Of a stretch of DNA of 64,000 nt, positions 38,317 to 49,352 are shown in pieces. The stretch's first letter is position 1; each line of letters begins with the position of its first letter. The DNA lies in the NCBI GenBank assembly GCA_963695195.1, contig CAVOGE010000007.1, positions 868,001 through 932,000 of the forward strand, written 5' to 3'. The notes under the pieces were generated by a model. It did not search any database. It worked only from the letters and a program-made list of their open reading frames with translations, and was not told the origin of the DNA. This DNA is from CF-167 sp963695195. GTDB taxonomy: Bacteria > Chloroflexota > Limnocylindria > QHBO01. The position numbers were made by a program, and so were the translations under genes.

Positions 38317-40682
38317 CCACCATGCAGCAGCGGAGCGTGGACCACCTCTACGACGAAGCGGCCGCATCATTCGGGGACTGGGACCTCGTTCGCGAGGTGA
38401 TCGACGAGGCGATCGACCTGGCGCTCAACTACCGCCAGTCCGGGCACCCCGGCGGCTCGCGTTCCAAGGTGCACCTCTTCCTGTCGCTGCTGCTCTCCGG
38501 CGCGATGCGCTGGGACATCCGACGCCCCTGGCGCCCCTTTGCCGACCGCTTCGTCCTCTCTGCGGGCCACACCGTCCCGCTCGTCTATGTCACGCTGGCG
38601 ATCCTCAACGAGACGCTGCGCGCCCGTGCGGAGCGCGACCCGGATCCCGCCTTCGCCTTCCCCGACGACGGCCAGTGGGCGCTCACCTGGGAGGATCTCC
38701 TCAAGCTGCGTCGCCGCGGCGGGCTCGCCGGCCACGCCGAGATGGAGGGCAAGACCCTCTTCCTAAAGTTCAACACCGGTCCGTCGGGCCACGGCATGCC
38801 GCCCGCTGCGGGGGAGGCGGTGGCGCTCAAGCTGGCGGGGGCCGAGGAGGTCAAGGTCTTCGTCGTTGAGGGCGAGGGCGGCCTGACTCCGGGCGCCAGC
38901 CACGAGACGCGCAACACGGCATGGGGACTCGGGCTGAACAATCTCGTCTTCCTCGTCGACTGGAATGACTACGGGATCGATGACCCCGCCATCTCATCGG
39001 TCGTGCCCGGAACTCCGGAGGGTTGGTTCGGAGCCTACGACTGGCGGGTCACCGGCACCATGGAGGGATCCGAGTGGGCTCCGGTCACGCGAGCCGTGCT
39101 CGAGGCGGCGCGTGGCGAGAACCCGGAGCGCCGGCCATCGGTCGCCTGGTTCAAGACCCGCAAGGGTCGCGGCTACGGCAAGTACGACAACAAGAGCCAT
39201 GGCTCGCCCCACGCTATGAACTCTCCGGAGTTCTGGGCGGTGCGCAAGGCGTTCATGGAACGCCATGGGGTCTCGTACCTGGGCGTGGATGAGCCGACGC
39301 CGACCGACGCGGCCGAGCGCGACGCGCAGGCGCGCCGCAACTTCGAGGTCGCCGTTGGCGTCCTGCGCCGCAACACCGCCGTGGTCGACGCCATCAGCGA
39401 CCGGCTGATCGAGGTGGCGAAATCCGTACCCGATCGGGTCGAAGGCTTCAACCTCGACGACCGCGAGGCCAAGATCTTCGACGATCCACGCATCACCGAC
39501 GTGGCCGCCTACCCCGCGGAGATGTGGAAGCAGCCCGGCGAGAAGGCTCCCAACCGCGCCGCCCTGGCCACCTGGGGGTCGTGGGTCAACGCCTTCGCCA
39601 GGGCGGAGTACGGGCGGCCGCTGGTGATCGCCTGCTCGGCCGACCTGGCCGACTCGACCAACATCGCCGGCTTCGCCAAGGACTTCGGCGAGATGCCCGG
39701 CTGGGGCTGGTACCAGCGCGACACGAACCCGCGCGGCGCGCTGCTGCCCCAGGAGATCACCGAGTTCACGAACGCGGGGCTGATGGTCGGCCTGGCAACC
39801 GTCAACCTGGCGTCAGACCCGATGAAGTCGTTCAACGGGTTCTGGGGCGCATGCTCGACCTACGGGTCGTTCTCGTACCTCAAGTACGGACCGATGCGCC
39901 TCTTCTCCCAGCTCGCCCAGGACACGCAGCTGAAGCTCGGCAAGGTGATCTGGGTGGCAGGCCACTCCGGCCCGGAGACGGCCGAGGACTCGCGCACGCA
40001 CTTCGGCATCTTCGCCACCGGCGTCACCCAGCTCTTCCCGGAGGGGCACATCATCGACCTGCACCCGTGGGAGTACAACGAGGTGCCGGTCGTGCTGGCA
40101 GCCGCGCTGGCGACCGATGTCCCGATCGTGGCGCTGCATCTCACCCGTCCCGCCGTCGAGATTCCCGACCGCGCCGCACTGGGGATGGCCTCGCACTTCG
40201 AGGCGGCGCGCGGTGCCTACCTGATCCGCGACGCGCGGCCCGGGTCGCCTTCCGCCGGGACGGTGTACGTCCAGGGCACGGTCACCACTGCCAACGTGGT
40301 GAAGATCCTGCCCGACCTGGACAAGGCGGGGATCAACGTGCGCATCGTGGCGGCCATCAGCCCGCAGCTCTTCCGCCGCCAGGGGGCTGCCTATCGCGAC
40401 AGGATCTGCTCCGCGTCGGACCGATGGAACGGGATGGCCATCACCAACCGCGCCTTCAAGCTGATGACCGATTTCGTCGACGGGCCGGTGGCCAAGGACT
40501 ACTCCCTCTCATCGGACTGGGATGATCGCTGGCGGACCGGCGGCACCGTCGATGAGGTGATGGACGAAGCGCACCTCGGGCCGGGCCACATTCTCGCCGC
40601 GATCGAGCACTACGCCGCGGACCGCGAGGCGCGCCACGCGCGGCTGCGCGAGATCCTCACCGCGGTCGAGCGCGCCGAATGA
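38313..40682 (+). CDS. Transketolase-like thiamine-diphosphate enzyme
   Basis: 789 aa, longer than ordinary transketolases (about 660). GHPGGSRSK (residues 44-52) and FVLSAGHTVPLVYVTLAI are transketolase pattern. The ThDP motif reads GEGGLTPGASHE...NNLVFLVDWND, with Glu in place of the usual Asp of GDG. A pyrimidine-binding-like domain lies near residues 425-600 and a C-terminal domain from about 620. It may be a true transketolase or an enzyme of the transketolase/E1 superfamily with another substrate. Its ThDP would come from the riboswitch-controlled thiamine genes. Confidence 0.82.
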   Translation: MTTMQQRSVDHLYDEAAASFGDWDLVREVIDEAIDLALNYRQSGHPGGSRSKVHLFLSLLLSGAMRWDIRRPWRPFADRFVLSAGHTVPLVYVTLAILNETLRARAERDPDPAFAFPDDGQWALTWEDLLKLRRRGGLAGHAEMEGKTLFLKFNTGPSGHGMPPAAGEAVALKLAGAEEVKVFVVEGEGGLTPGASHETRNTAWGLGLNNLVFLVDWNDYGIDDPAISSVVPGTPEGWFGAYDWRVTGTMEGSEWAPVTRAVLEAARGENPERRPSVAWFKTRKGRGYGKYDNKSHGSPHAMNSPEFWAVRKAFMERHGVSYLGVDEPTPTDAAERDAQARRNFEVAVGVLRRNTAVVDAISDRLIEVAKSVPDRVEGFNLDDREAKIFDDPRITDVAAYPAEMWKQPGEKAPNRAALATWGSWVNAFARAEYGRPLVIACSADLADSTNIAGFAKDFGEMPGWGWYQRDTNPRGALLPQEITEFTNAGLMVGLATVNLASDPMKSFNGFWGACSTYGSFSYLKYGPMRLFSQLAQDTQLKLGKVIWVAGHSGPETAEDSRTHFGIFATGVTQLFPEGHIIDLHPWEYNEVPVVLAAALATDVPIVALHLTRPAVEIPDRAALGMASHFEAARGAYLIRDARPGSPSAGTVYVQGTVTTANVVKILPDLDKAGINVRIVAAISPQLFRRQGAAYRDRICSASDRWNGMAITNRAFKLMTDFVDGPVAKDYSLSSDWDDRWRTGGTVDEVMDEAHLGPGHILAAIEHYAADREARHARLREILTAVERAE

Positions 40683-40873
40683 CGCATCCGTACGAGCACC
40701 GCCCGCCGCGGCGCCCGTCGCGGCTTGCGCGCCGCACCACGCCGCCGCCGGAGCATCCGGGACCGCCGAACCTGCGCTATCTGCTGTACGTGGGGCTCGC
40801 CCTGACGGCGGTGGTGGCCGCTCTGGCGGTGCCGTACATCGTCGGCTACCTGGTCCAGCTGGTCGGCGGCTAG
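40679..40873 (+). CDS. Small single-helix membrane protein
   Basis: 64 aa. A Pro/Arg-rich N-terminus (residues 1-30) is followed by one membrane helix (about 34-60). The ATG overlaps the previous stop (ATGA), which supports translation. Its stop lies in a CTAG shared with the convergent GAF gene. Function unknown. Confidence 0.6.
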   Translation: MTHPYEHRPPRRPSRLARRTTPPPEHPGPPNLRYLLYVGLALTAVVAALAVPYIVGYLVQLVGG

Positions 40874-41364
40874 GCGCGGGGTCGGAGCGGCGCCAGAAGC
40901 GCGGCGATCTCCTCCAGGAAGTCGGCATCGGTCTGGTCGTAGGCGGCCAGGTCGGACCCGTCGATGTCGATCTCGCCCACAACGCTCCCCTCGGCGAAGA
41001 TCGGGACAACGATCTCGCTGCGCGTCGTGGAGAAGCAGGCCAGGTACCGCGAATCGGTGTTGACGTCATCCACGATCTCGGTCTCGCCCGATGCCGCCGC
41101 CGCGCCACAGATGCCGCCGCCGATCGGGATCCGGGTGTGCTCCGTCGCTTCAGGGCCGGTCCACGGGCCGAGCACCAGCTCGGTTCCGTTGGGGTCGACC
41201 CAGTAGATCCCGACCCAGTCGTAGTGGCCAAAGCGCTCGTGGAGCAGGTCGACTGCCTTCTGCGCGGCCGCCCCCGGACCCGGCGCTTCGGCGATGGCCG
41301 AGCGGATCAGGTTGAGCGCGTCGCCATGCTCAACGGGACGATCCTCGGCGACGGGATGGCTCAT
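40870..41364 (-). CDS. GAF domain protein, free methionine-(R)-sulfoxide reductase-like
   Basis: 164 aa from ATG 41364, with GGAGG just upstream. A single GAF domain fills the protein. The blocks IPIGGGICGAAAASGETEIV and YLACFSTTRSEIVVPIF match fRMsr, whose catalytic cysteines lie in GxCG and IACD; both Cys are here (in GICG and LACF), while the third family cysteine is missing. It could reduce free methionine-R-sulfoxide or act as a small-molecule sensor. Confidence 0.75.
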   Translation of the reverse strand: MSHPVAEDRPVEHGDALNLIRSAIAEAPGPGAAAQKAVDLLHERFGHYDWVGIYWVDPNGTELVLGPWTGPEATEHTRIPIGGGICGAAAASGETEIVDDVNTDSRYLACFSTTRSEIVVPIFAEGSVVGEIDIDGSDLAAYDQTDADFLEEIAALLAPLRPRA

Positions 41365-41539
41365 GCGCCCTCCATGGGCGGCGGACGATAGCACCTTGCC
41401 GTATCCGCTGGATCACTTGAGGATCTGAGTGTAGTGTGCACTTGTCAAACGGCACTCCACCTCTGCGGACAGGACCCCTGCGGCGAGCGAGTCCACTTGT
41501 GGCGAAACCTGGCGTCGGCATAGGCGCCAGTTGGACACG

Positions 41540-42085
41540 CTACCGCAGGCCGGTTGGTAGCCCTAGAGCGGCCAGCGAATCAGCAATCCAGCCCGCACAT
41601 CGAGCATGGAATTCTTCGGGTGCGCTTGAAATCAACCTTCGCACCTCGCCGGTTCTCGTTAGTAGTGCGGCACCCTCATCAAGCCAGATCCACGACGCCC
41701 GATTCACTTCCATTGGTCTCCCGAGGATCTCGTGTGCCGCCTCAACGTCTCCACCGAGGAACATTGAGTAGGCGACGGCCTCCCAGACCTCAGGCCATTC
41801 AGTGAGTCGGTTTCGGCCACCGACCGAATCGGTGGCCCACAATGCAAACTTGGCGGGCGTCGCGGTCGAATGGAAGAGGGATGTCCCTTCGGACAGCACA
41901 TATGACGCAAGAAGCCGTGCCTGCTCGGGGAAGTCCGCCAGCGGCCATCGCCTATGTCGGACAAGCCGATGCCAGAATGGATCCTGGAGATCTCCGACCT
42001 GATGGTGCGGTCGCTCCTCGCTGACGGTTCCGCCCGGTGCCGGGCGGAGGACACCGGTACATACGCGACCGGTTTCATGGGCCAT
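41540..42085 (-). CDS. Hypothetical protein in a lower-G+C stretch
   Basis: About 181 aa from ATG 42085; the true start is uncertain. The part from WPLADFPEQARLLASYVLSEG to the end has normal amino acid make-up for a soluble alpha-helical protein (SMFLGGDVEAAHEILGRPMEVNR). The DNA here has clearly less G+C than the flanks (one 60-base line counted at about 53%), which suggests recent arrival. No family recognised. Confidence 0.5.
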   Translation of the reverse strand: MAHETGRVCTGVLRPAPGGTVSEERPHHQVGDLQDPFWHRLVRHRRWPLADFPEQARLLASYVLSEGTSLFHSTATPAKFALWATDSVGGRNRLTEWPEVWEAVAYSMFLGGDVEAAHEILGRPMEVNRASWIWLDEGAALLTRTGEVRRLISSAPEEFHARCAGWIADSLAALGLPTGLR

Positions 42086-42154
42086 CCCGCGGATTTGACG
42101 CGACCGTGCGGCGGCCGCACACTCGGCCCCGTCCATCATCGCCGCCCGTCGAGC

Positions 42155-42934
42155 ATGCCGCAGACCACCATCTACGTCGCGCCCCGTCTCGGCGGAGCGC
42201 ACGGATCTCCACCACCTGCCGTCGATACCGATGGGCTCGCGCGCCTCTTCGGCCGCAGCGCCGCGCTCGCCGGCGTCTCGCTGCGCATCGAGGCCGGGCG
42301 CACGGTTGCGCTGCTCGGACCGAACGGCGCCGGCAAGACGACGCTGCTGCGGATCCTGGCCACGGCGATCCGTCCGTCATTCGGGGGCCTCTTCATCGAC
42401 GGGGTGGACGCGCTGCGGCATCCGGAGATCATTCGCACGCGCGTCGCGTACCTGTCGCACGCATCGGGCATGTACGACGATCTGACCGCGGCCGAAAACC
42501 TTCGCTTCGCCGCCACCATGCTCGGCTGGTCCGGTGCCGAGGTCGCGACGGTCGCCGACCGAGCGATCGCTGAAGTGGGGCTGGCGCCCGTTGCGCACGA
42601 TCGCGTCGGCACCTTCTCGGCGGGGATGCGCAAGCGGCTCGCCCTTGCTCGTCTCCTCGTGGCGCGCCCGTCGCTCGTCCTGCTCGATGAGCCTCATGCG
42701 GCGCTCGACGAGGACGGGATGGCGCTTGTCGACCGGCTGCTTGGCCTCTGGCACGAGTTCGGGATCACCGTGGTGGTTGCCTCGCACCAGGCCGATCGCG
42801 TCGTTCGGGTAGCCGATGCGACGGTCCGCCTCCAGGCCGGGCTGGTCGCCGAGGTGAGTGGCAGTGGCGTGCGAGCGGGCGCGCTTGCGCCGCTCTTCCC
42901 CTCCCACGCGGCGCCGGTGGGGACGAGCCGATGA
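42155..42934 (+). CDS. ccmA: Cytochrome c maturation ABC transporter ATP-binding protein CcmA
   Basis: 259 aa from ATG 42155. Walker A is LGPNGAGKTT (about residue 51), the signature is FSAGMRKRLALARLL and Walker B is LVLLDEP. It is a single ABC ATPase of the CcmA type with an N-terminal extension of about 25 residues. With CcmB and CcmC it releases heme from the CcmE chaperone at the membrane. It is the first of nine ccm genes and overlaps ccmB by ATGA. Confidence 0.93.
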   Translation: MPQTTIYVAPRLGGAHGSPPPAVDTDGLARLFGRSAALAGVSLRIEAGRTVALLGPNGAGKTTLLRILATAIRPSFGGLFIDGVDALRHPEIIRTRVAYLSHASGMYDDLTAAENLRFAATMLGWSGAEVATVADRAIAEVGLAPVAHDRVGTFSAGMRKRLALARLLVARPSLVLLDEPHAALDEDGMALVDRLLGLWHEFGITVVVASHQADRVVRVADATVRLQAGLVAEVSGSGVRAGALAPLFPSHAAPVGTSR

Positions 42935-43620
42935 GTGCCCTGCGCCGCAACGCGAGCATCGCCCTGGCGATCGCGCGCAAGGACGCCCTCGCCGAGCTTC
43001 GGGGGCGGCAGGCGGTTGGCTCCACGATCTTCTTTGCGGCGCTGGTGCTGCTCCTCTTCGGGTTCGCCCTGGGTCCGGATTCGCGACGCCTCGCCGAGGC
43101 CGCACCCGGGCTCCTCTGGCTGGCGATCGTGTTCGGCGGTCTGCTCACCGTCGCGCGGCTGCACCAGATGGAGGCCGATGACGGGGCCCTGGAACAGCTG
43201 GCGCTCTACCCGGTCGATCGGCGCGCGGTGTATGCCGGCAAGGCGCTCGCCGGCGCCGGCGCGATGCTGCTGCTCGGCGGCCTGCTGCTCCCGGTGGTCG
43301 CCATCCTGTACGGGGTGCCACTGGGCGCAGCCTGGCTGCCACTGGCCGTGACCGTGATCCTCGGATCGGTGGGATTCGCGGCTGTCGGCACGGCCTACGC
43401 TGGACTCACGGTGCGGATGCGCGCACGCGAGGTGATGCTGCCGCTGCTCATGCTGCCGATCGTGGCGCCGCTCCTGCTCGCCGCGGTGAAGGCCACCGTT
43501 GCCGCCGTCGGGGGAGACCCGTTTGGCGAGCTTGGCGCGTGGCTTCAGCTGCTGGCCGGCTTCGACATCGTCATGCTGATTGCCGGCGCCGCCACGTACG
43601 GCTTCCTGCTGGAGGACTGA
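42931..43620 (+). CDS. ccmB: Heme exporter membrane protein CcmB
   Basis: 229 aa with six membrane segments. ALAIARKDALAELRGRQA, GLLWLAIVFGGLLTVARLHQMEADDGALEQL and the motif EVMLPLLMLPIVAPLLL are typical CcmB sequences. It is the membrane part of the CcmAB transporter. The stop TGA shares a base with the ATG of ccmC. Confidence 0.94.
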   Translation: MSALRRNASIALAIARKDALAELRGRQAVGSTIFFAALVLLLFGFALGPDSRRLAEAAPGLLWLAIVFGGLLTVARLHQMEADDGALEQLALYPVDRRAVYAGKALAGAGAMLLLGGLLLPVVAILYGVPLGAAWLPLAVTVILGSVGFAAVGTAYAGLTVRMRAREVMLPLLMLPIVAPLLLAAVKATVAAVGGDPFGELGAWLQLLAGFDIVMLIAGAATYGFLLED

Positions 43621-44357
43621 TGAAGACGCGCATCCTCGGTTTCGCGGCGCTGCTCGCCGTTGGCGCCGCCACGATCAACGGGCTCTTCATCGTGCCCGCC
43701 GACCTGAACCAGGGTGACGCCCAGCGGATCATGTACCCCCACGTGGCATCGGCCTGGCTGGCCTACCTGTCGTTCGGGGTGACGGCGATGGCCGGCATCG
43801 GCTACCTGGTCCGGCGCGATCTGCGCCTCGATGCCATCGCGCTGGCCGGTGCGGAGGTGGGGGTGATCTTCACCGCGTTCGCCATCTGGGGCGGGATGAT
43901 GTGGGGCCGCCCGGTGTGGGGCGTCTTCTGGCAGTGGGAAGACCCTCGTCTGACCACGACAGCCCTCCTGTTGGCGCTGTACGCGGGCTACCTCCTCTTC
44001 CGCCGCCTGACCGATGATCCCCACCGTCGCGCGGCCCGCGCAGCGGTGGTGGGCCTGATCGCCGCCATCGACATCCCGATCGTCCACTTCAGCGTGATCT
44101 GGTGGCGCGGCCTGCACCAGGGCCCGACCATCGGCGACCCGAGCAAGATCCTCAACCCGAGCGCCCCACCGCTCTTCGTGCTTGCCCTGATGAGCATGCT
44201 GGCCGCCTTCACCCTGGTCTGGGCGTACCTGATGATCCGTCGCTACCAGCTGGCGCGGACCGAGTGGCAGATCGAGGAGCACGGCCGGCTGGGCCGGATC
44301 AGCGCCGCGCGCCGCTCGTTCACCACCGAATCGATCGCCGAGGAGGCGGCGCCGTGA
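43620..44357 (+). CDS. ccmC: Heme handling protein CcmC
   Basis: 245 aa with six membrane segments. The heme-handling WWD-type segment is WGVFWQWEDPRLT (about residues 100-112) and the flanking histidines are in YPHVASAW and PIVHFSVIWWRGLHQG. CcmC loads heme onto CcmE. The C-terminus carries a longer charged tail than usual. It overlaps ccmD by GTGA. Confidence 0.95.
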   Translation: MKTRILGFAALLAVGAATINGLFIVPADLNQGDAQRIMYPHVASAWLAYLSFGVTAMAGIGYLVRRDLRLDAIALAGAEVGVIFTAFAIWGGMMWGRPVWGVFWQWEDPRLTTTALLLALYAGYLLFRRLTDDPHRRAARAAVVGLIAAIDIPIVHFSVIWWRGLHQGPTIGDPSKILNPSAPPLFVLALMSMLAAFTLVWAYLMIRRYQLARTEWQIEEHGRLGRISAARRSFTTESIAEEAAP

Positions 44358-44518
44358 GCCACGTCTGGTTCGTGATCGCCGGCTACGGCGTCATCCTCGG
44401 CGGTCTGGCCGGGTACGCGATCGCGCTCGCGCGACGCCTGGCGCGCGCCCAGCAGGCATCGCTGCGGATCCGCGGGGAGGCGGAGTCCGGCGCCGCCATC
44501 ACTGATCCCGGCGAATGA
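44354..44518 (+). CDS. ccmD: CcmD-like small membrane protein
   Basis: 54 aa from GTG 44354, one membrane helix (about residues 4-26, WFVIAGYGVILGGLAGYAIAL) then a basic stretch RRLARAQQ. Size and position between ccmC and ccmE match CcmD, which helps release holo-CcmE. It overlaps both neighbours by 4 nt. Confidence 0.82.
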   Translation: MSHVWFVIAGYGVILGGLAGYAIALARRLARAQQASLRIRGEAESGAAITDPGE

Positions 44519-44972
44519 GCCTGGCCCGTCCCGTCCCGCCGCCCTACCCGTCGCGTGGGCCACGGTGGGGGATCCTCGCCGGGGTCCTGGCGGTGGTCGT
44601 GGTGATCGCCTACTTCGCCCTGTCGGGTATCGGCAATGCGCTCGTCTACTACCTGACGCCAACCGAGCTGTTGGCACGCGGTGACGCTGCGGTCGGGGAG
44701 ACGGTGCGCCTCGGCGGGTTGGTGAAGGTCGGCAGCATCGTCGAAGACGGCCAGGAGCTCACCTTTGTCGTGACCGATGGGACGAACGAGATCCCGGTGC
44801 ACAGCAGCACGCTGCCGACCCAGTCGTTCCGCGAGGGGATCGGTGCCGTGGTGGAGGGTGCGCTGGCTGCCGACGGGCACTTCGAGGCGACCCAGGTGAT
44901 CGTCAAGCACGACGAGAACTACGTGGCGCCGTCCGAGGGCGCGCTCCCCTCACAGGTCATCGACCCCGGCAC

Positions 44973-44976
<4 letters not shown>
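44515..44976 (+). CDS. ccmE: Cytochrome c maturation heme chaperone CcmE
   Basis: 153 aa. One membrane helix (about 18-40) anchors a beta-barrel domain. The heme-binding motif is KHDENYVAP (histidine near residue 131), the HxxxY form of bacterial CcmE, followed by a short tail. It carries heme covalently from CcmC to CcmF. It overlaps both neighbouring genes by ATGA. Confidence 0.94.
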
Positions 44977-46973
<1,997 letters not shown>

Positions 46974-46976
46974 CCG

Positions 46977-47507
46977 ATGCGCCTGCCTCCGCTGCGCTGG
47001 CTCGTCCTCCCGCTCCTGCTGGTACCGCTCGCCTGGCTACTCTTCACCGGGCTGGGTCGCGATCCGCGCGAGATCCCGTCGCCGCTGGTCGGGAAGCAGC
47101 TCCCCGTGCTGGCCGGGACGACCCTCACCGGGGAGTCGTTCTCCTCGATGTCACTCCTCGGCACGCCGTTCATCGTGAACGTGTGGGCCAGCTGGTGCGT
47201 CCCCTGCATCGATGAGCACCCGGTGCTGATTGATGCGGCCACGAACCACGCCGGCGAACTCGCCGTGCTTGGCGTGCTGTACCAGGACACGACGGAGGCG
47301 GCGCGTGGCTTCCTGAACCGATATGGAGACGGTGGCTGGCCGACGTTGCTCGACCCATCTGGCCGCCTGGCGGTCGAACTGGGCGTGACGGGACCACCGG
47401 AGACCTTCTTCGTGGACGCGGATGGGATCGTGGTTGCAAAACGGATCGGCCCGCTCTCGTTCGAATTGATGGCCGGATACCTGGCCGACCTTGGGCTGTC
47501 CGAATGA
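46977..47507 (+). CDS. ccmG: Thioredoxin-like CcmG/DsbE
   Basis: 176 aa. A membrane anchor (about 8-25) leads to a thioredoxin fold with the CXXC site in WASWCVPCIDEHP (about 77-80) and the cis-Pro in VTGPPETFFVD. It reduces the heme-binding cysteines of apocytochrome c. It overlaps ccmH by ATGA. Confidence 0.94.
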   Translation: MRLPPLRWLVLPLLLVPLAWLLFTGLGRDPREIPSPLVGKQLPVLAGTTLTGESFSSMSLLGTPFIVNVWASWCVPCIDEHPVLIDAATNHAGELAVLGVLYQDTTEAARGFLNRYGDGGWPTLLDPSGRLAVELGVTGPPETFFVDADGIVVAKRIGPLSFELMAGYLADLGLSE

Positions 47508-47974
47508 AGGGGCTGGCGCTCCCCGTTGCAGCGGCGGCGCTGCTCGCGCTTGGGGCTCTGGTGGTGCTGGAGGTGCTGCAGCCTGCCCCGGCGTTGAGTC
47601 CCGCCGAGCAGTCACAGCAGATCGCCGCCGACCTGCGGTGCCCGGACTGCCAGTCGCTCTCGGTCGCCGAATCGCACACTGCCGCCGCAGGCGCCATCCG
47701 TGAGCAGATCGGCGAACTGGTGGCACAGGGGCAGACCGCCAACGAGATCAAGCAGCATTTCGTGGACCGATACGGCGAGTGGATCCTGCTGGCCCCGGCT
47801 GCCGCCTTCGCGTGGTGGCTGCCGCCGCTGGTGGTGGGCTCCGGGCTGGCTCTCTTCACCGCGTGGCTCGTTGCGGGGCGCCGCGCCCGGGCCGGGGCGG
47901 TCGAACCGAAGCCAGGGCTCCCGGCAGCGGACCGGCAGCGCATCCGTGACGAGATCGAGCAGCTCGATGCCTGA
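47504..47974 (+). CDS. ccmH: Cytochrome c maturation protein CcmH
   Basis: 156 aa. Signal/anchor at the N-terminus, then the LRCPDCQSLSVAES block with the redox-active LRCxxC motif (about residues 45-52), then the helical IREQIGELVAQGQTANEIKQHFVDRYGEWIL region and a second membrane helix. It presents apocytochrome to CcmF. Its end overlaps the next gene by 8 nt. Confidence 0.93.
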   Translation: MKGLALPVAAAALLALGALVVLEVLQPAPALSPAEQSQQIAADLRCPDCQSLSVAESHTAAAGAIREQIGELVAQGQTANEIKQHFVDRYGEWILLAPAAAFAWWLPPLVVGSGLALFTAWLVAGRRARAGAVEPKPGLPAADRQRIRDEIEQLDA

Positions 47975-48845
47975 AATCGGCGAGTGGCTGATCCTGGCGG
48001 TGCTAGGGCTCGGGGTGGCCGCGCTGATTGCCAACCCCTTGCGCCGGCCCCGTGCGCTGGAGCACACCGAGCCTGACCGGGAGGGTCTGGTGCTGCGCCA
48101 CCGGCTCGCCCTGGAGGCGCTGATCGACGTGGAAGCGGACCGCCGGGCCGGCTCGCTCGACCAGGCCGGCTACCAGCGGCAGCTCGCCGAGGAGGAGGCT
48201 CGCGCGGCCGACACGCTCGCCGCACTGGACGCGGCCGCACGGGTTGGGCCGGCGCCCGGCCACGGGGGTGGAACGCCGGGCGCGCGACGAGCGGCCGGCC
48301 GGCTCGGCGGCGGTCTCGCCGTGCTGCTGCTGATCGGCTTCGCCCTGCCCGAGCCGCTCGGCCTGGGCGAGCGAACGAGTGTGAACCAGCCGCTCGCAGA
48401 CCAGATAGCCGCAGAGGCGGCGCGCCAGGCCGACATCGAGCGGCTGCTGACCGCGCTCGCAGCGAACCCGGAGGATCCCGCCACGCTCTCGGCGCTGGCG
48501 GACGCCTATCTCGCGGGCGGCGCTCCGGAGGACCTACAGAGAGCCGCGGTGGCGCTCCAGGTGCTCATCGCCATCGACCCCGGCAACACCTCGGGCTACC
48601 GGCGCCTCATCACCGCCTACCTGAGCGCCGGCGACCTGACCGATGCGCGCGCGGCGACTGACTCGTATCGCCAGCTGGTTGGCGACGACGACCCTGACGT
48701 CCCCTTCTTCCTGGGGCTGATCGCGCTGCGCGGCGGAGAGGCGACCGAGGCGATCGAGCAGTTCGACCGGTTCCTGGAGCTGGCGCCCGATGACGATCGG
48801 GCACCGATGATCCGCAGCCTGCGCGCCGAGGCCGCCGCAGGCTAG
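47967..48845 (+). CDS. ccmI: CcmI-like TPR protein
   Basis: 292 aa. Membrane helix at the start (WLILAVLGLGVAALI), a charged helical region, a second helix (about 112-130), and tetratricopeptide-like repeats from about residue 160 (LALAANPEDPATLSALADAYL; LQVLIAIDPGNTSGYRRLITAYL; FFLGLIALRGGEATEAIEQFDRFL). This layout matches CcmI/CycH, which binds apocytochromes. Its stop shares a CTAG with the stop of the convergent MarR gene. Confidence 0.85.
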   Translation: MPEIGEWLILAVLGLGVAALIANPLRRPRALEHTEPDREGLVLRHRLALEALIDVEADRRAGSLDQAGYQRQLAEEEARAADTLAALDAAARVGPAPGHGGGTPGARRAAGRLGGGLAVLLLIGFALPEPLGLGERTSVNQPLADQIAAEAARQADIERLLTALAANPEDPATLSALADAYLAGGAPEDLQRAAVALQVLIAIDPGNTSGYRRLITAYLSAGDLTDARAATDSYRQLVGDDDPDVPFFLGLIALRGGEATEAIEQFDRFLELAPDDDRAPMIRSLRAEAAAG

Positions 48846-49300
48846 GACTCGGTCAGGACCCGCTCCAGGGTGCGCTGCATGGCCGCAAGCTCCTCGGCGG
48901 GGATCCGATCGAGGAAGTGCTGCCCGACGCCGCGCAGGTGCGTCGGTGACGCGACGCGCAGGCGCCGGTGGCCGTCATCGGTCAGGTGCGCCCAGGCGCC
49001 GCGTCGATCGGTCTCGCACGAGAGGCGCTCCACCAGCCCGTCGCTCGCCAGCCGGTCGATCAGTCGCGTCGCGCCACTGCGCGAGAGGAGCAGACGCTCA
49101 GCCAGCTCGTTCATGCGCATGCGCCGCTCATCGGCCCGGTTGAGAAGAAGGAGCACCTCGTACTCCGATAGGCCCATCGCCTGCTCGTCCTGCAGCTCCT
49201 TCTCCAGCAGCGTGCGGACCAGGTGATGGGCGTGCAGAAAGGTGCGCCACGCGTCGAGACGCGGATCGCGGGGCGAGGGGATCGCGGTTGCATCGGTCAT
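48842..49300 (-). CDS. MarR family transcriptional regulator
   Basis: 152 aa from ATG 49300. The winged helix is clear: LSEYEVLLLLNRADERRMRMNELAERLLLSRSGATRLIDRLASDGLVERL then the wing with CETDRRGAWAHLTDDG. MarR proteins are dimeric repressors of small-molecule response genes. It lies downstream of phoR on the same strand, 52 nt away, and convergent to ccmI. No operator could be assigned with confidence. Confidence 0.92.
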   Translation of the reverse strand: MTDATAIPSPRDPRLDAWRTFLHAHHLVRTLLEKELQDEQAMGLSEYEVLLLLNRADERRMRMNELAERLLLSRSGATRLIDRLASDGLVERLSCETDRRGAWAHLTDDGHRRLRVASPTHLRGVGQHFLDRIPAEELAAMQRTLERVLTES

Positions 49301-49352
49301 TGACGACACAACGATATCATCGCGCGCCGCCGCCGGTGGTGTTCGGTGGCAG

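Noticed and set aside
49298..49325. Possible MarR operator near the start of the MarR gene
   Set aside because: TTGACGACACAA is only partly symmetrical and there is a single copy; not enough to call.
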